Positions 26,759 to 38,212 of a DNA stretch of 64,000 nt are shown here, piece after piece. The notes beneath the pieces were generated by a model, which had not been told where the DNA came from, did not search any database, and saw only the letters and a list, made by a program, of their open reading frames with translations. How positions within the stretch are numbered: the first letter of the stretch is position 1; each line of letters begins with the position of its first letter. The stretch is from Fluoribacter gormanii. Its GTDB lineage: Bacteria; Pseudomonadota; Gammaproteobacteria; Legionellales; Legionellaceae. Where the stretch lies: positions 1-64,000 of the forward strand of contig NZ_FTNL01000016.1 of NCBI RefSeq assembly GCF_900156395.1, given 5' to 3'. The translations under genes and the position numbers were made by a program.

Positions 26759-28012
26759 CTAAATTGCCGCTTCAATTTGCAGTAAATGCCGCATCACTGC
26801 GCCCTTATTTTTTTCAAAAACTGCAGCTGCATTCTTAATCATCTGTTGACGAAATGTTGGATCAGTATGCAATTGAATGATTCCATCAATGACTTCATTG
26901 GCCTGTTGCACTAACAAAATCCCATGGGCTTCTTTAAGTGCATTGCAAATGGCTTTAAAGTTATGGACCTGGTTGCCGCTCAATACGGGTACGTTCATGG
27001 CAATGGGTTCCAGCACATTGTGTCCTCCCACAGGGACTAGACTGCCTCCCACAAAAGCATAATCACTGATTTGATAGAAACCTAAAAGTTCTCCCAAACT
27101 GTCAAGCACCACAATTTCATTATCCGGACTCAAGGTGTTTAAATCAGAGCGTAGGCCGGTCTTAAAGCCTGCTTGCTGACATAATTGACACACCGTTTGA
27201 AAACGTTCCGGATGGCGTGGGGCTATTAATAAAATTACCCGCGGAATTGCCTGTTGCAGCCGTTTTAAATGCGACAGAATCTGCGCTTCTTCATTTTCAT
27301 GAGTACTTGCAGCAATCACAGTAACTCGTTCTGCTCCCCAATGACTTTTTAAATCGCTAAAGCGTTTATTGTCAATCTTATTGGTTTGCAGATCAAATTT
27401 CATATTTCCCAAAACATGCACTATCTCTTTTCTGGCTCCTAGAGCGATATAACGTTGTGCATCTTCTTCACCTTGTGCCAAAATCGCAGAGAATTGATTC
27501 AAAATAGGTCTAATTATAAATTTAATCTTTTTATATCCATGCAAAGAATCATCCGAGATCCGTGCATTAGCGAGTAATAATGGAACTTGTGCTGCCCGGG
27601 CTTGATAAATTAAATTCGGCCATAACTCAGTTTCCATAATCACACCAACACGAGGCTGAATTTGTTTGAAAAACCGTTTTAGCACGCAGGGAAGATCATA
27701 GGGTACGTATTGATGAGTCACCTTATTACCAAAACGTGCTTGTACTCGTTCCGAACCAGTTGGAGTCATGGTAGTGACCAATATGGAACAGTTTTTTTCC
27801 AATAGGGCATCAATCAATGGAATAGCAGCGATTACCTCACCTAAAGATACAGCATGAATCCAAACATCAAAAGGTTTATAATCATGCGTACCAAGAAAAA
27901 AACGTTCGGAGATACGCTCTCTATATGAAGGCAAGCTTCTCCCCTTCCACCATAACCGAATGAGCAGAAAAGGACTCAGCAAATACATCAAAAAAGAGTA
28001 AAAAAATAGCAT
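26759..28012 (-). CDS. waaA: 3-deoxy-D-manno-octulosonic acid transferase
   Basis: 417 residues, the usual length for WaaA/KdtA. It transfers Kdo from CMP-Kdo to lipid IVA at the inner face of the inner membrane. An N-terminal membrane anchor (residues 1-20) precedes the GT-B fold. Motifs: GRSLPSYRERISERF, VWIHAVSLGEVIAA, TELWPNLI, RHPERF and FVGGSLVPVGGHNVLEPIA, all typical. It is divergent from djlA with 95 bases between them, a spacing that could hold both promoters. Confidence 0.95.
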   Translation of the reverse strand: MLFFYSFLMYLLSPFLLIRLWWKGRSLPSYRERISERFFLGTHDYKPFDVWIHAVSLGEVIAAIPLIDALLEKNCSILVTTMTPTGSERVQARFGNKVTHQYVPYDLPCVLKRFFKQIQPRVGVIMETELWPNLIYQARAAQVPLLLANARISDDSLHGYKKIKFIIRPILNQFSAILAQGEEDAQRYIALGARKEIVHVLGNMKFDLQTNKIDNKRFSDLKSHWGAERVTVIAASTHENEEAQILSHLKRLQQAIPRVILLIAPRHPERFQTVCQLCQQAGFKTGLRSDLNTLSPDNEIVVLDSLGELLGFYQISDYAFVGGSLVPVGGHNVLEPIAMNVPVLSGNQVHNFKAICNALKEAHGILLVQQANEVIDGIIQLHTDPTFRQQMIKNAAAVFEKNKGAVMRHLLQIEAAI

Positions 28013-28107
28013 ATAAAAGCAAACCCAAAAACGGACAGTATATACTTAAAATGTGGTATAAAGCGATTAAATCAATTTAAACGAACTAATTTAAGGAATC
28101 CTTTGTA

Positions 28108-29001
28108 ATGTCACTTCGGGAGTTCTTTATCGTCTCAACATGGTGGGGGAAGATTATTGGCGCATTTTTTGGCTATTTAATCGACGGTCCTACAGGGGCA
28201 ATCTTTGGTCTTTTAGTGGGCAATTTCTTTGATCGGGGTATATATAGTTATTTTTCCAATCCTCATTGGTTGTATTACACTGAAAAGCGTAAAGCGATTC
28301 AAAAAGCTTTTTTTGAAGCCACCTTTTCCATTATGGGGCATTTGGCCAAAGCTGATGGCCGTGTTTCGGAACAAGAACTGGACATGGCGCGTCTATTTAT
28401 GGACGAAATGCGTTTGACCAGTGAACAAAAAACTCTGGCAAAGCATTTATTTAACGATGGAAAAAAAGCTCAGTTCAACTTAGATGCTGTGCTCGAAAAC
28501 TTAAAAAAAACCTGTAAGGACAAACGCGACTTGTTACGATTGTTTATCGATATTCAATATCGCGCAGCTCAAGTTGATGGACTTGGGACCAAAAAAATCC
28601 AAATATTGGATAAAATTTTTTCCAAGCTCGATTTTGCACCACTTCACAGACAATATCGCTTTTATGAAGATTTTGGGACGAGTTATTCACAAGAATCACC
28701 ACATGATGGCAAGCAACAATCACAACAATCCTATTCCTCATCGAACTCGTACTCATCCTACAATAGATACAATTATCAACCCAGCAAGACGAATATGGAT
28801 TATGCCTATGCTCTTTTGGAAGTATCGCCAAATGCCAGCAAACAAGAAGTAAAAAAGGCCTATAGACGTTTGTTAAGCCGTAATCACCCAGACAAATTAA
28901 TTGCTCAAGGCTTACCCCAGGAAATGATTAAAATAGCAAATGAAAAAACCCAGAAAATAGTGAAAGCTTACGAGTTAATTTGTACCAGTAAAGGCTGGTA
29001 A
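28108..29001 (+). CDS. djlA: DjlA, membrane-anchored DnaJ-like co-chaperone
   Basis: 297 residues. Order: an N-terminal glycine-rich transmembrane segment (GKIIGAFFGYLIDGPTGA), a TerB-like central domain (about 55-185; GHLAKADGRVSEQEL), a Ser/Gln/Tyr-rich linker (about 195-230) and a C-terminal J domain with the HPD tripeptide in RRLLSRNHPDKLIA. DjlA stimulates the DnaK ATPase at the inner membrane. In Legionella the homologue has been connected to intracellular growth, from memory. The low-complexity linker is longer than in E. coli. Confidence 0.95.
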   Translation: MSLREFFIVSTWWGKIIGAFFGYLIDGPTGAIFGLLVGNFFDRGIYSYFSNPHWLYYTEKRKAIQKAFFEATFSIMGHLAKADGRVSEQELDMARLFMDEMRLTSEQKTLAKHLFNDGKKAQFNLDAVLENLKKTCKDKRDLLRLFIDIQYRAAQVDGLGTKKIQILDKIFSKLDFAPLHRQYRFYEDFGTSYSQESPHDGKQQSQQSYSSSNSYSSYNRYNYQPSKTNMDYAYALLEVSPNASKQEVKKAYRRLLSRNHPDKLIAQGLPQEMIKIANEKTQKIVKAYELICTSKGW

Positions 29002-29041
29002 TCGAAACATGTGTTATGCGCAGTGGAACCCTTGAATTCCT

Positions 29042-29827
29042 TTAATCAATCACGAGTAGCTGCTCGAAATCAGACGACTTACTTTGTGCAGCATAATGTT
29101 CAGGACTTCCGAAAAAAGGACCAATCGGTCCTAAATAAGAGTACATCACTGGAGGGGATTTAGGATGAAACTCTGGCAGCTTTACCATCCAGCCATGGAT
29201 AAATGAAAACAGAAGTTGCTTGCTGTATTCATAATCATGATGAGCACCTGGTATCTCTAGAGCCAAATAATTTTTTTTATTTGGTCCAAATTCCTTTTTT
29301 CTTGCTGCCATTTCTTGCTTTGTCAGTTCATAATCAAACTGTGCAACAATATCAAAGACAGGCATATTTAATTCAGGTTTCTTATTTTTAGATGGAGGAA
29401 GATCATAAGCGGATAACAAGATCAGACCTTCAATTTCTGGAACAGGAGGTTTTTCCAGATAATCAAATGTTTCTTTCAATTGTTCTCCATAATGAATGAC
29501 CACAATACGCATGTTTTTTTGATTCCGCAACGTAGTGACCACTTCAGGAAATTGTTTGATCCAGGGGACAGCATTGGTACTTTCATTATTGAGTAATACA
29601 ACCTGCCATCCATTTTGAGCCAATTCATTGGCCAGGTTATCTAACAATAGCGTAGATTGAGTCTGTGCACCGCCATTGACCAGAAGCACTGCACCATATT
29701 TTTCTTTTTTTGCGGGCCAATAAGGTAAATCAATACTCTTACCATCAACCTTGATTGCTAGTTTGTCTGCAAACGCAGATGAAAATACGAAAAAAAATAC
29801 TAGAACTATCCTTGTAATATATTTCAT
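29042..29827 (-). CDS. Exported DUF3530-like alpha/beta hydrolase-type protein
   Basis: 261 residues with a clear signal peptide (IVLVFFFVFSSAFA, cleavage near residue 20). The mature part begins a strand-rich fold: AVLLVNGGAQTQSTLLLDNL, WQVVLLNNES and IEGLILLSAYD. This looks like the DUF3530 family, which is alpha/beta-hydrolase related and often lacks a clear catalytic triad. A candidate histidine is in PGAHHDYEY. Periplasmic location is expected. It stands alone between djlA (convergent) and plaA (same strand, with a 144-base gap). Function unknown. Confidence 0.65.
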   Translation of the reverse strand: MKYITRIVLVFFFVFSSAFADKLAIKVDGKSIDLPYWPAKKEKYGAVLLVNGGAQTQSTLLLDNLANELAQNGWQVVLLNNESTNAVPWIKQFPEVVTTLRNQKNMRIVVIHYGEQLKETFDYLEKPPVPEIEGLILLSAYDLPPSKNKKPELNMPVFDIVAQFDYELTKQEMAARKKEFGPNKKNYLALEIPGAHHDYEYSKQLLFSFIHGWMVKLPEFHPKSPPVMYSYLGPIGPFFGSPEHYAAQSKSSDFEQLLVID

Positions 29828-29870
29828 ATCATCCTAATAAATAATCCTTGCTCGATTAAAAATGAATGTA

Positions 29871-29903
29871 TAGCCTGGTACAAATGTAGCGAAACCCAGG
29901 CTA
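29871..29903. repeat. Palindrome of the AGCCTGGGT family
   Basis: Arms TAGCCTGG (29871-29878) and CCAGGCTA (29896-29903) match the core of the 7895-7973 element. A partial further copy, CCCGGGTTGTTCTACGCTAA, follows at 29931. Confidence 0.6.
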
Positions 29904-29971
29904 TTTGACCATCCTTTATCCCGGGTTGTTCTACGCTAATCCCCAGTCTAAATTGAAGGATAGTTTTTCAT

Positions 29972-30898
29972 TTAATCTGTTAATTGTATGCCCGCTTGAT
30001 CTAACATTACTCTGGCTTTTTCCCCCAGAATTTGATGTGCCAATGCAGTTGGATGTACTAAATCAAAAAACAAATAGCCGTTACATGCATCCGGTGCTAT
30101 TTTAGGTTTGACTGATGCCACCATTTTTAAGACCGATTTTTTAGTAATATCGTCAACTACAGAATTAACACAAGTACCCGTTATATTGGTGAATCCATAA
30201 TCTTGTGGATGCATCATAACTTCTTCAAAAGCTTGATGCAGATCATAATACAACCACTCTACATCTGGGTATTTTTGTTTGAAATCCTCAACTGACTTAC
30301 TTAATAAATTATTATGCTCTTGGGCATAATAAGTCATTTCGTTAATTGAACCAAATTCAATTGCAGCGGGAGTTCGCCCTAAATCTGGCAAATTAACCAC
30401 TAAAATATGTTTCGCACCTTTTTCTACCAATCGATGGATACTGCGAACAATGCCTGCATGCACATCATGCAATGTTTGTTCAGTTTCTGATGGAAAGGCA
30501 AGGTAGTTATTTGAGCCTATCCATATAACGAAAAGACTGTTTTCACTCGCTTTGTCATTGTGTTCCAGCAAATAGTTGTTCACTTCTCTTCTCAAAGTAA
30601 ACAAGACATCATCAGCTCCTTCTTCCTCTGACACACCAGCACCACCATAAGCATAATCTAATAAATGTCCGGCAGGATTTTCAGGAAAGTAAGAGGCGAT
30701 TACATGTTCAATCCAGACAGGTCCGTTAGAAAAACGACCTTCGAAATAAGGAGGAGATGGTGGCAATTGATACTTCATAAATTTATATAAATTACCGTTA
30801 TCAGATAAACTATCACCAAATACAACTATATTATGAAGAGGTGTAGCCCAAATAATCCCGGAAAATAAAAAAGCCCCTATAGTTGCTAGCAGTTTCAT
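29972..30898 (-). CDS. plaA: PlaA, secreted lysophospholipase A (GDSL family)
   Basis: 308 residues when started at the ATG at 30898, which has an AAGGGT ribosome binding site and begins a signal peptide (residues 1 to about 18, cut at IWA-TP). GDSL hydrolase blocks are clear: block I FGDSLSDNGNLY with Ser30, a block III-like WIGSNNYL, and the C-terminal Asp-His pair in DLVHPTALAHQ. L. pneumophila PlaA is exported by the Lsp type II system and detoxifies lysophospholipids; recalled synteny with mavE-like and DEAD-box genes supports this assignment. Divergent from the 31238 gene. Confidence 0.88.
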   Translation of the reverse strand: MKLLATIGAFLFSGIIWATPLHNIVVFGDSLSDNGNLYKFMKYQLPPSPPYFEGRFSNGPVWIEHVIASYFPENPAGHLLDYAYGGAGVSEEEGADDVLFTLRREVNNYLLEHNDKASENSLFVIWIGSNNYLAFPSETEQTLHDVHAGIVRSIHRLVEKGAKHILVVNLPDLGRTPAAIEFGSINEMTYYAQEHNNLLSKSVEDFKQKYPDVEWLYYDLHQAFEEVMMHPQDYGFTNITGTCVNSVVDDITKKSVLKMVASVKPKIAPDACNGYLFFDLVHPTALAHQILGEKARVMLDQAGIQLTD

Positions 30899-31237
30899 GA
30901 ATACCCTTAAGTCTAATCCTAAAAAAAGCAGTGACATCTTATTACAAATGGCTACTGCACTGAATTTTGAAGAGTGTATCTGGTTATTTTAAAAACAAAA
31001 AGCCACCCGCATTATAGTATGAAAGATTGTTTATTAGCAATTTTTTTGCATAAACCTAACTTTCTTCATTTTAATTTATTTATCAATAGGTTAAATAAAT
31101 TGAACGTCTATAAAAACAACGATTCACATCATAAATATGCTTATTTCATGGACAAGAAGCCCCTTATGAAGGTTTTTCAATTGCTCCTCAATCAAAAGAT
31201 ATTTATATTAGTATTTTCTGTCAGGGAGGCTTAATTA
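30899..31237. other. Intergenic region between plaA and the MavE-like gene
   Basis: This 339-base gap between divergent genes is AT-rich. A forward open frame (30974-31234) is present but is Lys/His/Phe/Asn rich, has no ribosome binding site and reads like translated spacer. Both promoters must lie here; I cannot place them with confidence. An AGGGAGG at 31223-31229 serves the next gene. Confidence 0.6.
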
Positions 31238-31738
31238 ATGACTTTTGAACAAAATTTCATTCTCAAATGTCTTGATCATATGGAACGAATTCTTTCGCAT
31301 GATGGGGAGTTGGAACAAGCAATTCATCATTACATCGAAAATAAAGCACCTACCTCTCGTTACCAACTGGATACCAAAATAACTGACGCATCACAATGGA
31401 ATGAACAAGATAAACTCCACTTTAGTGCCGCTGTTTTTGAAGCAATTGCCTGCAGCTCCTTATCGTTTTACTCAGAAAACGATGAGCGAGTTCAAGAAAT
31501 GTGTGCTGCCAATACAGTATTTCTAAAACAGTATCTACCCATCTTAACTGGAAATACCAACCCCAATAACAGGATTGATTCAGTAAAAGACAATATTATG
31601 CGAATTAAAACAGAGCTAAAAAATAAAATAGAAAACAGCATTGATAATCCCTATGCCTTTTTTACTCCAGTTACAGCAGGATTAGTTTTGATGGCTGCAG
31701 CCGCCACAACAATAGCCTTATTGTCTTCTAAAGGATAG
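31238..31738 (+). CDS. MavE-like candidate Dot/Icm effector with C-terminal membrane helix
   Basis: 166 residues. An AGGGAGG ribosome binding site is 8 bases before the ATG. Residues 1-135 are soluble and helical; a single hydrophobic helix (about 144-162; TAGLVLMAAAATTIALL) ends three residues before the C-terminus. The short motif DNPYAFF lies directly before the helix and resembles the NPxY-type motif described for L. pneumophila MavE. From memory MavE (lpg2344) lies next to plaA (lpg2343), as here. The name is a hypothesis based on position and topology; I have no alignment. Confidence 0.6.
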   Translation: MTFEQNFILKCLDHMERILSHDGELEQAIHHYIENKAPTSRYQLDTKITDASQWNEQDKLHFSAAVFEAIACSSLSFYSENDERVQEMCAANTVFLKQYLPILTGNTNPNNRIDSVKDNIMRIKTELKNKIENSIDNPYAFFTPVTAGLVLMAAAATTIALLSSKG

Positions 31739-31750
31739 GGATATCACAGA

Positions 31751-31778
31751 ACCTTGGGCTAAGGCCTTGCCTTAACCC
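31751..31778. repeat. Interspersed repeat fragment (AAGGCC-TTAACCC family)
   Basis: The 18-base core AAGGCCTTGCCTTAACCC (31761-31778) occurs in inverted orientation with one mismatch at 35985-36002, downstream of another gene. Both copies sit between genes next to AGCCTGGGT-type sequence, so they are probably fragments of a dispersed repeat. Confidence 0.55.
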
Positions 31779-31866
31779 AGGCGATACTCGAGGACTCCAC
31801 ACCCGCAACCTGAGTGCAGTGGCAGCGGAATCCGTTACTTCTATTAGAGAGCCTGGCTTCGCCTGC

Positions 31867-33585
31867 TTATTGAGCGCTACCAATCAAGGTTATTTTCAAC
31901 TGACGTCCACAAACCCATGCCTTGTTTAAATCACTCATGACTTCTTTGGGCATACCTTTAGGCAAGCGTACTGTTGAATGATCTTCATGAATTTTCAGAC
32001 CAGTAATATGTTTACTTTGTAGACCAGCTTCATTGGCAATAGCACCCACAATATTCCCGGGTTTTACTCCATGAACTTTACCCACATCAATTCGGAATAA
32101 ATCCTGTTCTACAAATTCATCATTAAATTTTTTACGACTTTCGCGACCTTCTCGGAAACCTTTCTTGTCACTGCCTCCTGCCCTGCGCTCATCACCACGA
32201 GAACGTTCAAATTTGCCGCCACGTTCAACACGTCCTTCTTTAGCAGGTCGTGACGCTTTAGGTAAAGTTTGTTCCTTTTGCCAGGGAAGATCTTTGTTTA
32301 GCAATAAGGCAAGGGTTGCAGCAACATCTACTGCAGAAACGTCATTTTGTTTAATGTACTCTTCGATTATCCGTTTGTATGAAGGTAGGTTTTCATTATC
32401 TAAACGTGCAGTGATGTTTGCCATAAATCGTTCTTGCCGCGCAACTTGGATCATATGATCATTGGGTACAGCTACTTTGGTAATACGTTGACGAGTATGT
32501 CGCTCAATGCTCGTAATTAAACGCGATTCTTTAGGTGTTACGAATAAAACAGCAATTCCAGAACGTCCGGCTCTACCTGTTCTACCGATACGATGCACAT
32601 AAGTTTCATTATCATGGGGTAAATCATAGTTAATTACATGAGTTACGCGGTCTACATCCAGGCCACGAGCAGCCACATCAGTAGCTACCAGGATATCAAT
32701 TGCCCCTTGTTTGAACTGCGCAATAATGCGTTCGCGCAGCGCCTGGGTAATGTCGCCATGAATCGCCATAGCGCGTAATCCTTGTTGTTGTAACAGCTCG
32801 GCAACTTCTTCTGTACTGCTTTTAGTACGCACAAAGACGATAACACCCTGATATTCTTCTACAGCCAACACACGCAATAGTGCATCGGGTTTTTGATGTC
32901 CTGAGGCAAATAAAAAGCGTTGCTCAATACTTTTCACCGTCGCAGTTTCCGAACGGATTTCGATGGAAACGGGATCATGCAAATAAGTATTGGCAATTTG
33001 GCGTATACGATAAGGCATAGTTGCTGAAAAAAGGCCTATTTGTTTTTCTTCTGGCAGTTTTGCCATGATGGTTTCAATATCTTCAATAAAGCCCATACGC
33101 AACATCTCGTCAGCTTCATCAAGAATAAACGTACGCAAATTATCTAATTGCAAAGTACGTCTATCTATATGATCCAAAATACGGCCTGGGGTTCCAACCA
33201 CTACTTGAGCCCCTGTTTTTAATTGTTTTAATTGACGACCGTAATCTTGGCCGCCACATAAAACAGCAACAGTAATACCGCGCTGGTTAGCACTTAATAA
33301 CTCAAATTGCTCAGCAACCTGAATTGCTAATTCACGGGTGGGAGCCAAAATTAAAGCTTGAGTCCCTTGCACATTAGGAGATAAATTTTGCAATATAGGC
33401 AAAGCAAAAGCTGCAGTTTTCCCTGTTCCTGTTTGTGCCAGAGCAATCGCATCACGACCTTCCAGCAGTAAAGGAATTGTTTGTGCTTGAATTGGGGATG
33501 GGGTAGTAAACTTCATATCCTCTAGTGCTTTGTTTAAAGCATCTGAAAAGTTAAAGGACGCGAAGCTTTTGATTTCTTGAGACAT
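31867..33585 (-). CDS. deaD: DEAD-box ATP-dependent RNA helicase (DeaD/CsdA type)
   Basis: 572 residues. Helicase motifs in order: a Q-motif region (FTTPSPIQAQTIP), AQTGTGKT, PTRELAIQVAEQ, TPGRILDHI, DEAD, SAT and HRIGRTGRAG. After the core come a basic Arg/Gly/Lys-rich linker (about 440-480) and a DbpA-like RNA-binding domain near the C-terminus (FRIDVGKVHGVKPGNIVGA). CsdA-type helicases assist ribosome assembly and mRNA decay in the cold. Its sequence is normal for Legionella. A 92-base GC-richer repeat fragment is found downstream. Confidence 0.95.
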   Translation of the reverse strand: MSQEIKSFASFNFSDALNKALEDMKFTTPSPIQAQTIPLLLEGRDAIALAQTGTGKTAAFALPILQNLSPNVQGTQALILAPTRELAIQVAEQFELLSANQRGITVAVLCGGQDYGRQLKQLKTGAQVVVGTPGRILDHIDRRTLQLDNLRTFILDEADEMLRMGFIEDIETIMAKLPEEKQIGLFSATMPYRIRQIANTYLHDPVSIEIRSETATVKSIEQRFLFASGHQKPDALLRVLAVEEYQGVIVFVRTKSSTEEVAELLQQQGLRAMAIHGDITQALRERIIAQFKQGAIDILVATDVAARGLDVDRVTHVINYDLPHDNETYVHRIGRTGRAGRSGIAVLFVTPKESRLITSIERHTRQRITKVAVPNDHMIQVARQERFMANITARLDNENLPSYKRIIEEYIKQNDVSAVDVAATLALLLNKDLPWQKEQTLPKASRPAKEGRVERGGKFERSRGDERRAGGSDKKGFREGRESRKKFNDEFVEQDLFRIDVGKVHGVKPGNIVGAIANEAGLQSKHITGLKIHEDHSTVRLPKGMPKEVMSDLNKAWVCGRQLKITLIGSAQ

Positions 33586-33820
33586 AAAAATCCTGTTCGA
33601 TTAAAACATAACCTACAAAAGGCTAAGTGATATAAAAATTGAACAGTATAATAACAAAATAAACAAAATAATGCACTATATTTATGAATTGATTAGGTCA
33701 AACTCTATATCAATTGAAGTATGTTGTAACCGCAGCTTGGGGCAGCGCAGCGAAATCCGGGGTGTGAGGTTATCAGAGTCCGAATTATAGCGGTGCCTTC
33801 ACCAAGGCTACAAGAAATAA

Positions 33821-36001
<2,181 letters not shown>

Positions 36002-36013
36002 TCACCAGACTAA

Positions 36014-36913
36014 TTAATTCGACAGTTGTCGTTCTTGAGCAAAAGAAAGACGCATTTGAAAGCGATTGGCAATAAAAGCACCTAATAAAGTGACGCTGCA
36101 TCCAACAAGAGAAAGCGATGAAGGTTGTTCATTTAACAAAAGAAATCCCATTAATGTCGATACGATGGGAAGAGCATATAAAGATATGGACGCATTGGAT
36201 GCCGATAAATATTTCAACACATAGCCCCATGCTAAATAAGCAAGTGTGGCAGGGAAAATACCCATATAAACAACGGCTGCCGTAGTTTGTATTTCTGCTA
36301 CTCTAATTTCCTGGAGCAGGTCGGGCAGAAATATAGATAACAATAAAGTTCCCCCCCACATCACCCAGGCAATAATTGCAACAGGATGATAAACGCTTAC
36401 GAATCGCTTTTGGATAATCGTTAAAATTGCGCCCATCAATGCAGAAACCAAAATCGCCATGATTCCCTGATGTATTCCGGGTTCTGTATTCTCACCAATT
36501 GTTAATAAAGTCAAACCCAATAGGCTGATTATGATCCCGAACCAAACACCACGCGCCAGTTTCTCTCGTAAAAAAACCAGTGATAAAAGAATGGTCATAG
36601 CCGGCATTAAGCCCATAACAAAACTGGCTATGCCAGCAGAAACACTCTGCTCACCATAATTCAAACAAATATTATAAATACCTATGCCAGCCATTCCGGC
36701 AAGCAGTAATTGAAGGCGATCTTTCCATATCACTCGTTTTTTAATGCCTAGACCGTAATAGATGATCATCATACACAATGAAGCGACCGTAAAACGTAAA
36801 AGAGCTAGTGCTCCGGGGGTGTAGCCAGTTAATCCAATGCGTATTCCAACGTATGCTGAAGCCCATAAAACAATGGCAATTATCATGATACAGCTTATTT
36901 TTAAAGACTGCAT
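36014..36913 (-). CDS. EamA/DMT family inner-membrane transporter
   Basis: 299 residues with about ten transmembrane helices in two EamA repeats. The first repeat begins IAIVLWASAYVGIRIGL and has the typical ALALLRFTVASL; the second starts near GIMAILVSALMGAI with MWGGTLLLSI and ends FLLLNEQPSSLSLVGCSVTLLGAFI, the canonical EamA C-terminal motif. Such proteins export metabolites or amino acids; the substrate is unknown. It stands alone, with a repeat fragment (35985-36002) after its stop. Confidence 0.9.
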   Translation of the reverse strand: MQSLKISCIMIIAIVLWASAYVGIRIGLTGYTPGALALLRFTVASLCMMIIYYGLGIKKRVIWKDRLQLLLAGMAGIGIYNICLNYGEQSVSAGIASFVMGLMPAMTILLSLVFLREKLARGVWFGIIISLLGLTLLTIGENTEPGIHQGIMAILVSALMGAILTIIQKRFVSVYHPVAIIAWVMWGGTLLLSIFLPDLLQEIRVAEIQTTAAVVYMGIFPATLAYLAWGYVLKYLSASNASISLYALPIVSTLMGFLLLNEQPSSLSLVGCSVTLLGAFIANRFQMRLSFAQERQLSN

Positions 36914-37185
36914 GCCTCACCACCCCAAGAAAAAATAAAGGACTTATTGTACCAGAATTACTCTAAACAATCACGCTATATGACGCATGCAACGTTCGCA
37001 TTAGAAAGTATTCGATGTGTCAAATTAAAGCGCAAGACATGCTGCGCTGCACCTAAAAACGTTTGATTTTAAGTGTTTTTTTTGAATATTTAACCTTTAT
37101 TAGCGTCATTATGTAAAAAAGCTTGGCATTTTCTTTTTTATAAACTACCTTTAAAGAAGGGCCTGCTCCTGCTGAGGATAAATCA

Positions 37186-38016
37186 ATGGATGACCCTTTC
37201 TCTGCTTTAATAGAAGCTATTAAGTCTGTTTTTCATTTAATACCGATGAGAAATGGAAAATATACTTATCCTGAAATCCAGCGGCTTAAGGAAGCGATTG
37301 AACATTATCAGCCTGATCAGAAAAAAACGTTCGTTGAGCTGGTAAAAGCATTAGGTGCAACGTTACACCATTTGGACAAATGGCGTATTAATTTTGAACC
37401 GATACAAAGTTCAATTGACTCTCTGGCTGCACAACACAAAATGCCGGCAATAAACTGGGATAAGTATCTTGCTCATCCTAAAATCTCACATAGATTTCAA
37501 TTTATGGACGCGCAACAAGATGTTGAGTTCGTCCCATGGTTAAACTCCATGTACGAGAAAATTTACGCGCGGCAAGAATCCAGTTTACATACCAAACTAA
37601 TTGCTCACCGAGATCAGCTTGGGTTTAGTCAAAGACTCATTTCTCATCTGCAAAAAGATCCGGAATTTTTATTGCGTTTGATTATGGAATCCAAAGAAAA
37701 GTTCATTCAGATTTCTGGTACGCGCTTAATTTTTTACTTAACCGATGAACAAATTGCAAAAGCGATAATTAAATACTTACCTGATTTGCTGCAGGACCAT
37801 CCAAATCCCTTAGTCCAGGTAGAACAGCTCGTGGATAGATTGAATGGAATATTATCGAATGGGCGCTCTATTTCCACGCTTTTACGTAATTCCGAAGCCA
37901 AAGCCATTTTAGATGGTTCAGAGATTTTTCAAATATATCAAAGTGAAGAATACAAAAATCGTCAAGAGCAACCCGCATTTGAAGAAAACGAGCAATTTAA
38001 GCCTCGAATTATTTGA
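37186..38016 (+). CDS. Hypothetical protein, candidate Dot/Icm effector next to mdh (MavF position)
   Basis: 276 residues, soluble, no signal peptide, mostly helical. The C-terminal 25 residues are Gln/Glu rich (RQEQPAFEENEQFKP), similar to the E-block found in Dot/Icm translocation signals. The gene is convergent with mdh. From memory L. pneumophila lpg2351 (MavF) lies directly next to mdh (lpg2352), so this could be its homologue. The start ATG at 37186 is preceded by GAGGATAA. No domain recognised. Confidence 0.6.
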   Translation: MDDPFSALIEAIKSVFHLIPMRNGKYTYPEIQRLKEAIEHYQPDQKKTFVELVKALGATLHHLDKWRINFEPIQSSIDSLAAQHKMPAINWDKYLAHPKISHRFQFMDAQQDVEFVPWLNSMYEKIYARQESSLHTKLIAHRDQLGFSQRLISHLQKDPEFLLRLIMESKEKFIQISGTRLIFYLTDEQIAKAIIKYLPDLLQDHPNPLVQVEQLVDRLNGILSNGRSISTLLRNSEAKAILDGSEIFQIYQSEEYKNRQEQPAFEENEQFKPRII

Positions 38017-38148
38017 AACAGTAGATCAAGCCTAAGGTGTACCCGGAACTTTGATTTAATCGATTGGCTCAATTCGGGAAGAGTTCCTCACGCAATCAGA
38101 TTCCTCATGCATAAGAGCCTCCTCCCCATAGAGCAATTTTGTTGAAAA

Positions 38149-38182
38149 ATATGTCATTCACGTGAAGGCAGGAATGACATAT
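38149..38182. repeat. Degenerate palindromic REP-like unit / possible bidirectional terminator
   Basis: Arms ATATGTCATTC (38149-38159) and GAATGACATAT (38172-38182) are exact complements, with a 12-base loop. The internal sequence is a decayed version of the ATTCCCGC...GCGGGAAT family. It lies between the convergent 37186 gene and mdh, so it could stop transcription in both directions. Confidence 0.6.
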
Positions 38183-38212
38183 ATGGAGCAGCAGAATTTA
38201 GAGAAACGCCCC

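Noticed and set aside
30974-31234. Forward open frame of 86 residues upstream of the MavE-like gene
   Set aside because: No ribosome binding site, composition rich in Lys, Asn, His and Phe as expected from AT-rich spacer, and it would leave no room for promoters of plaA and its neighbour.
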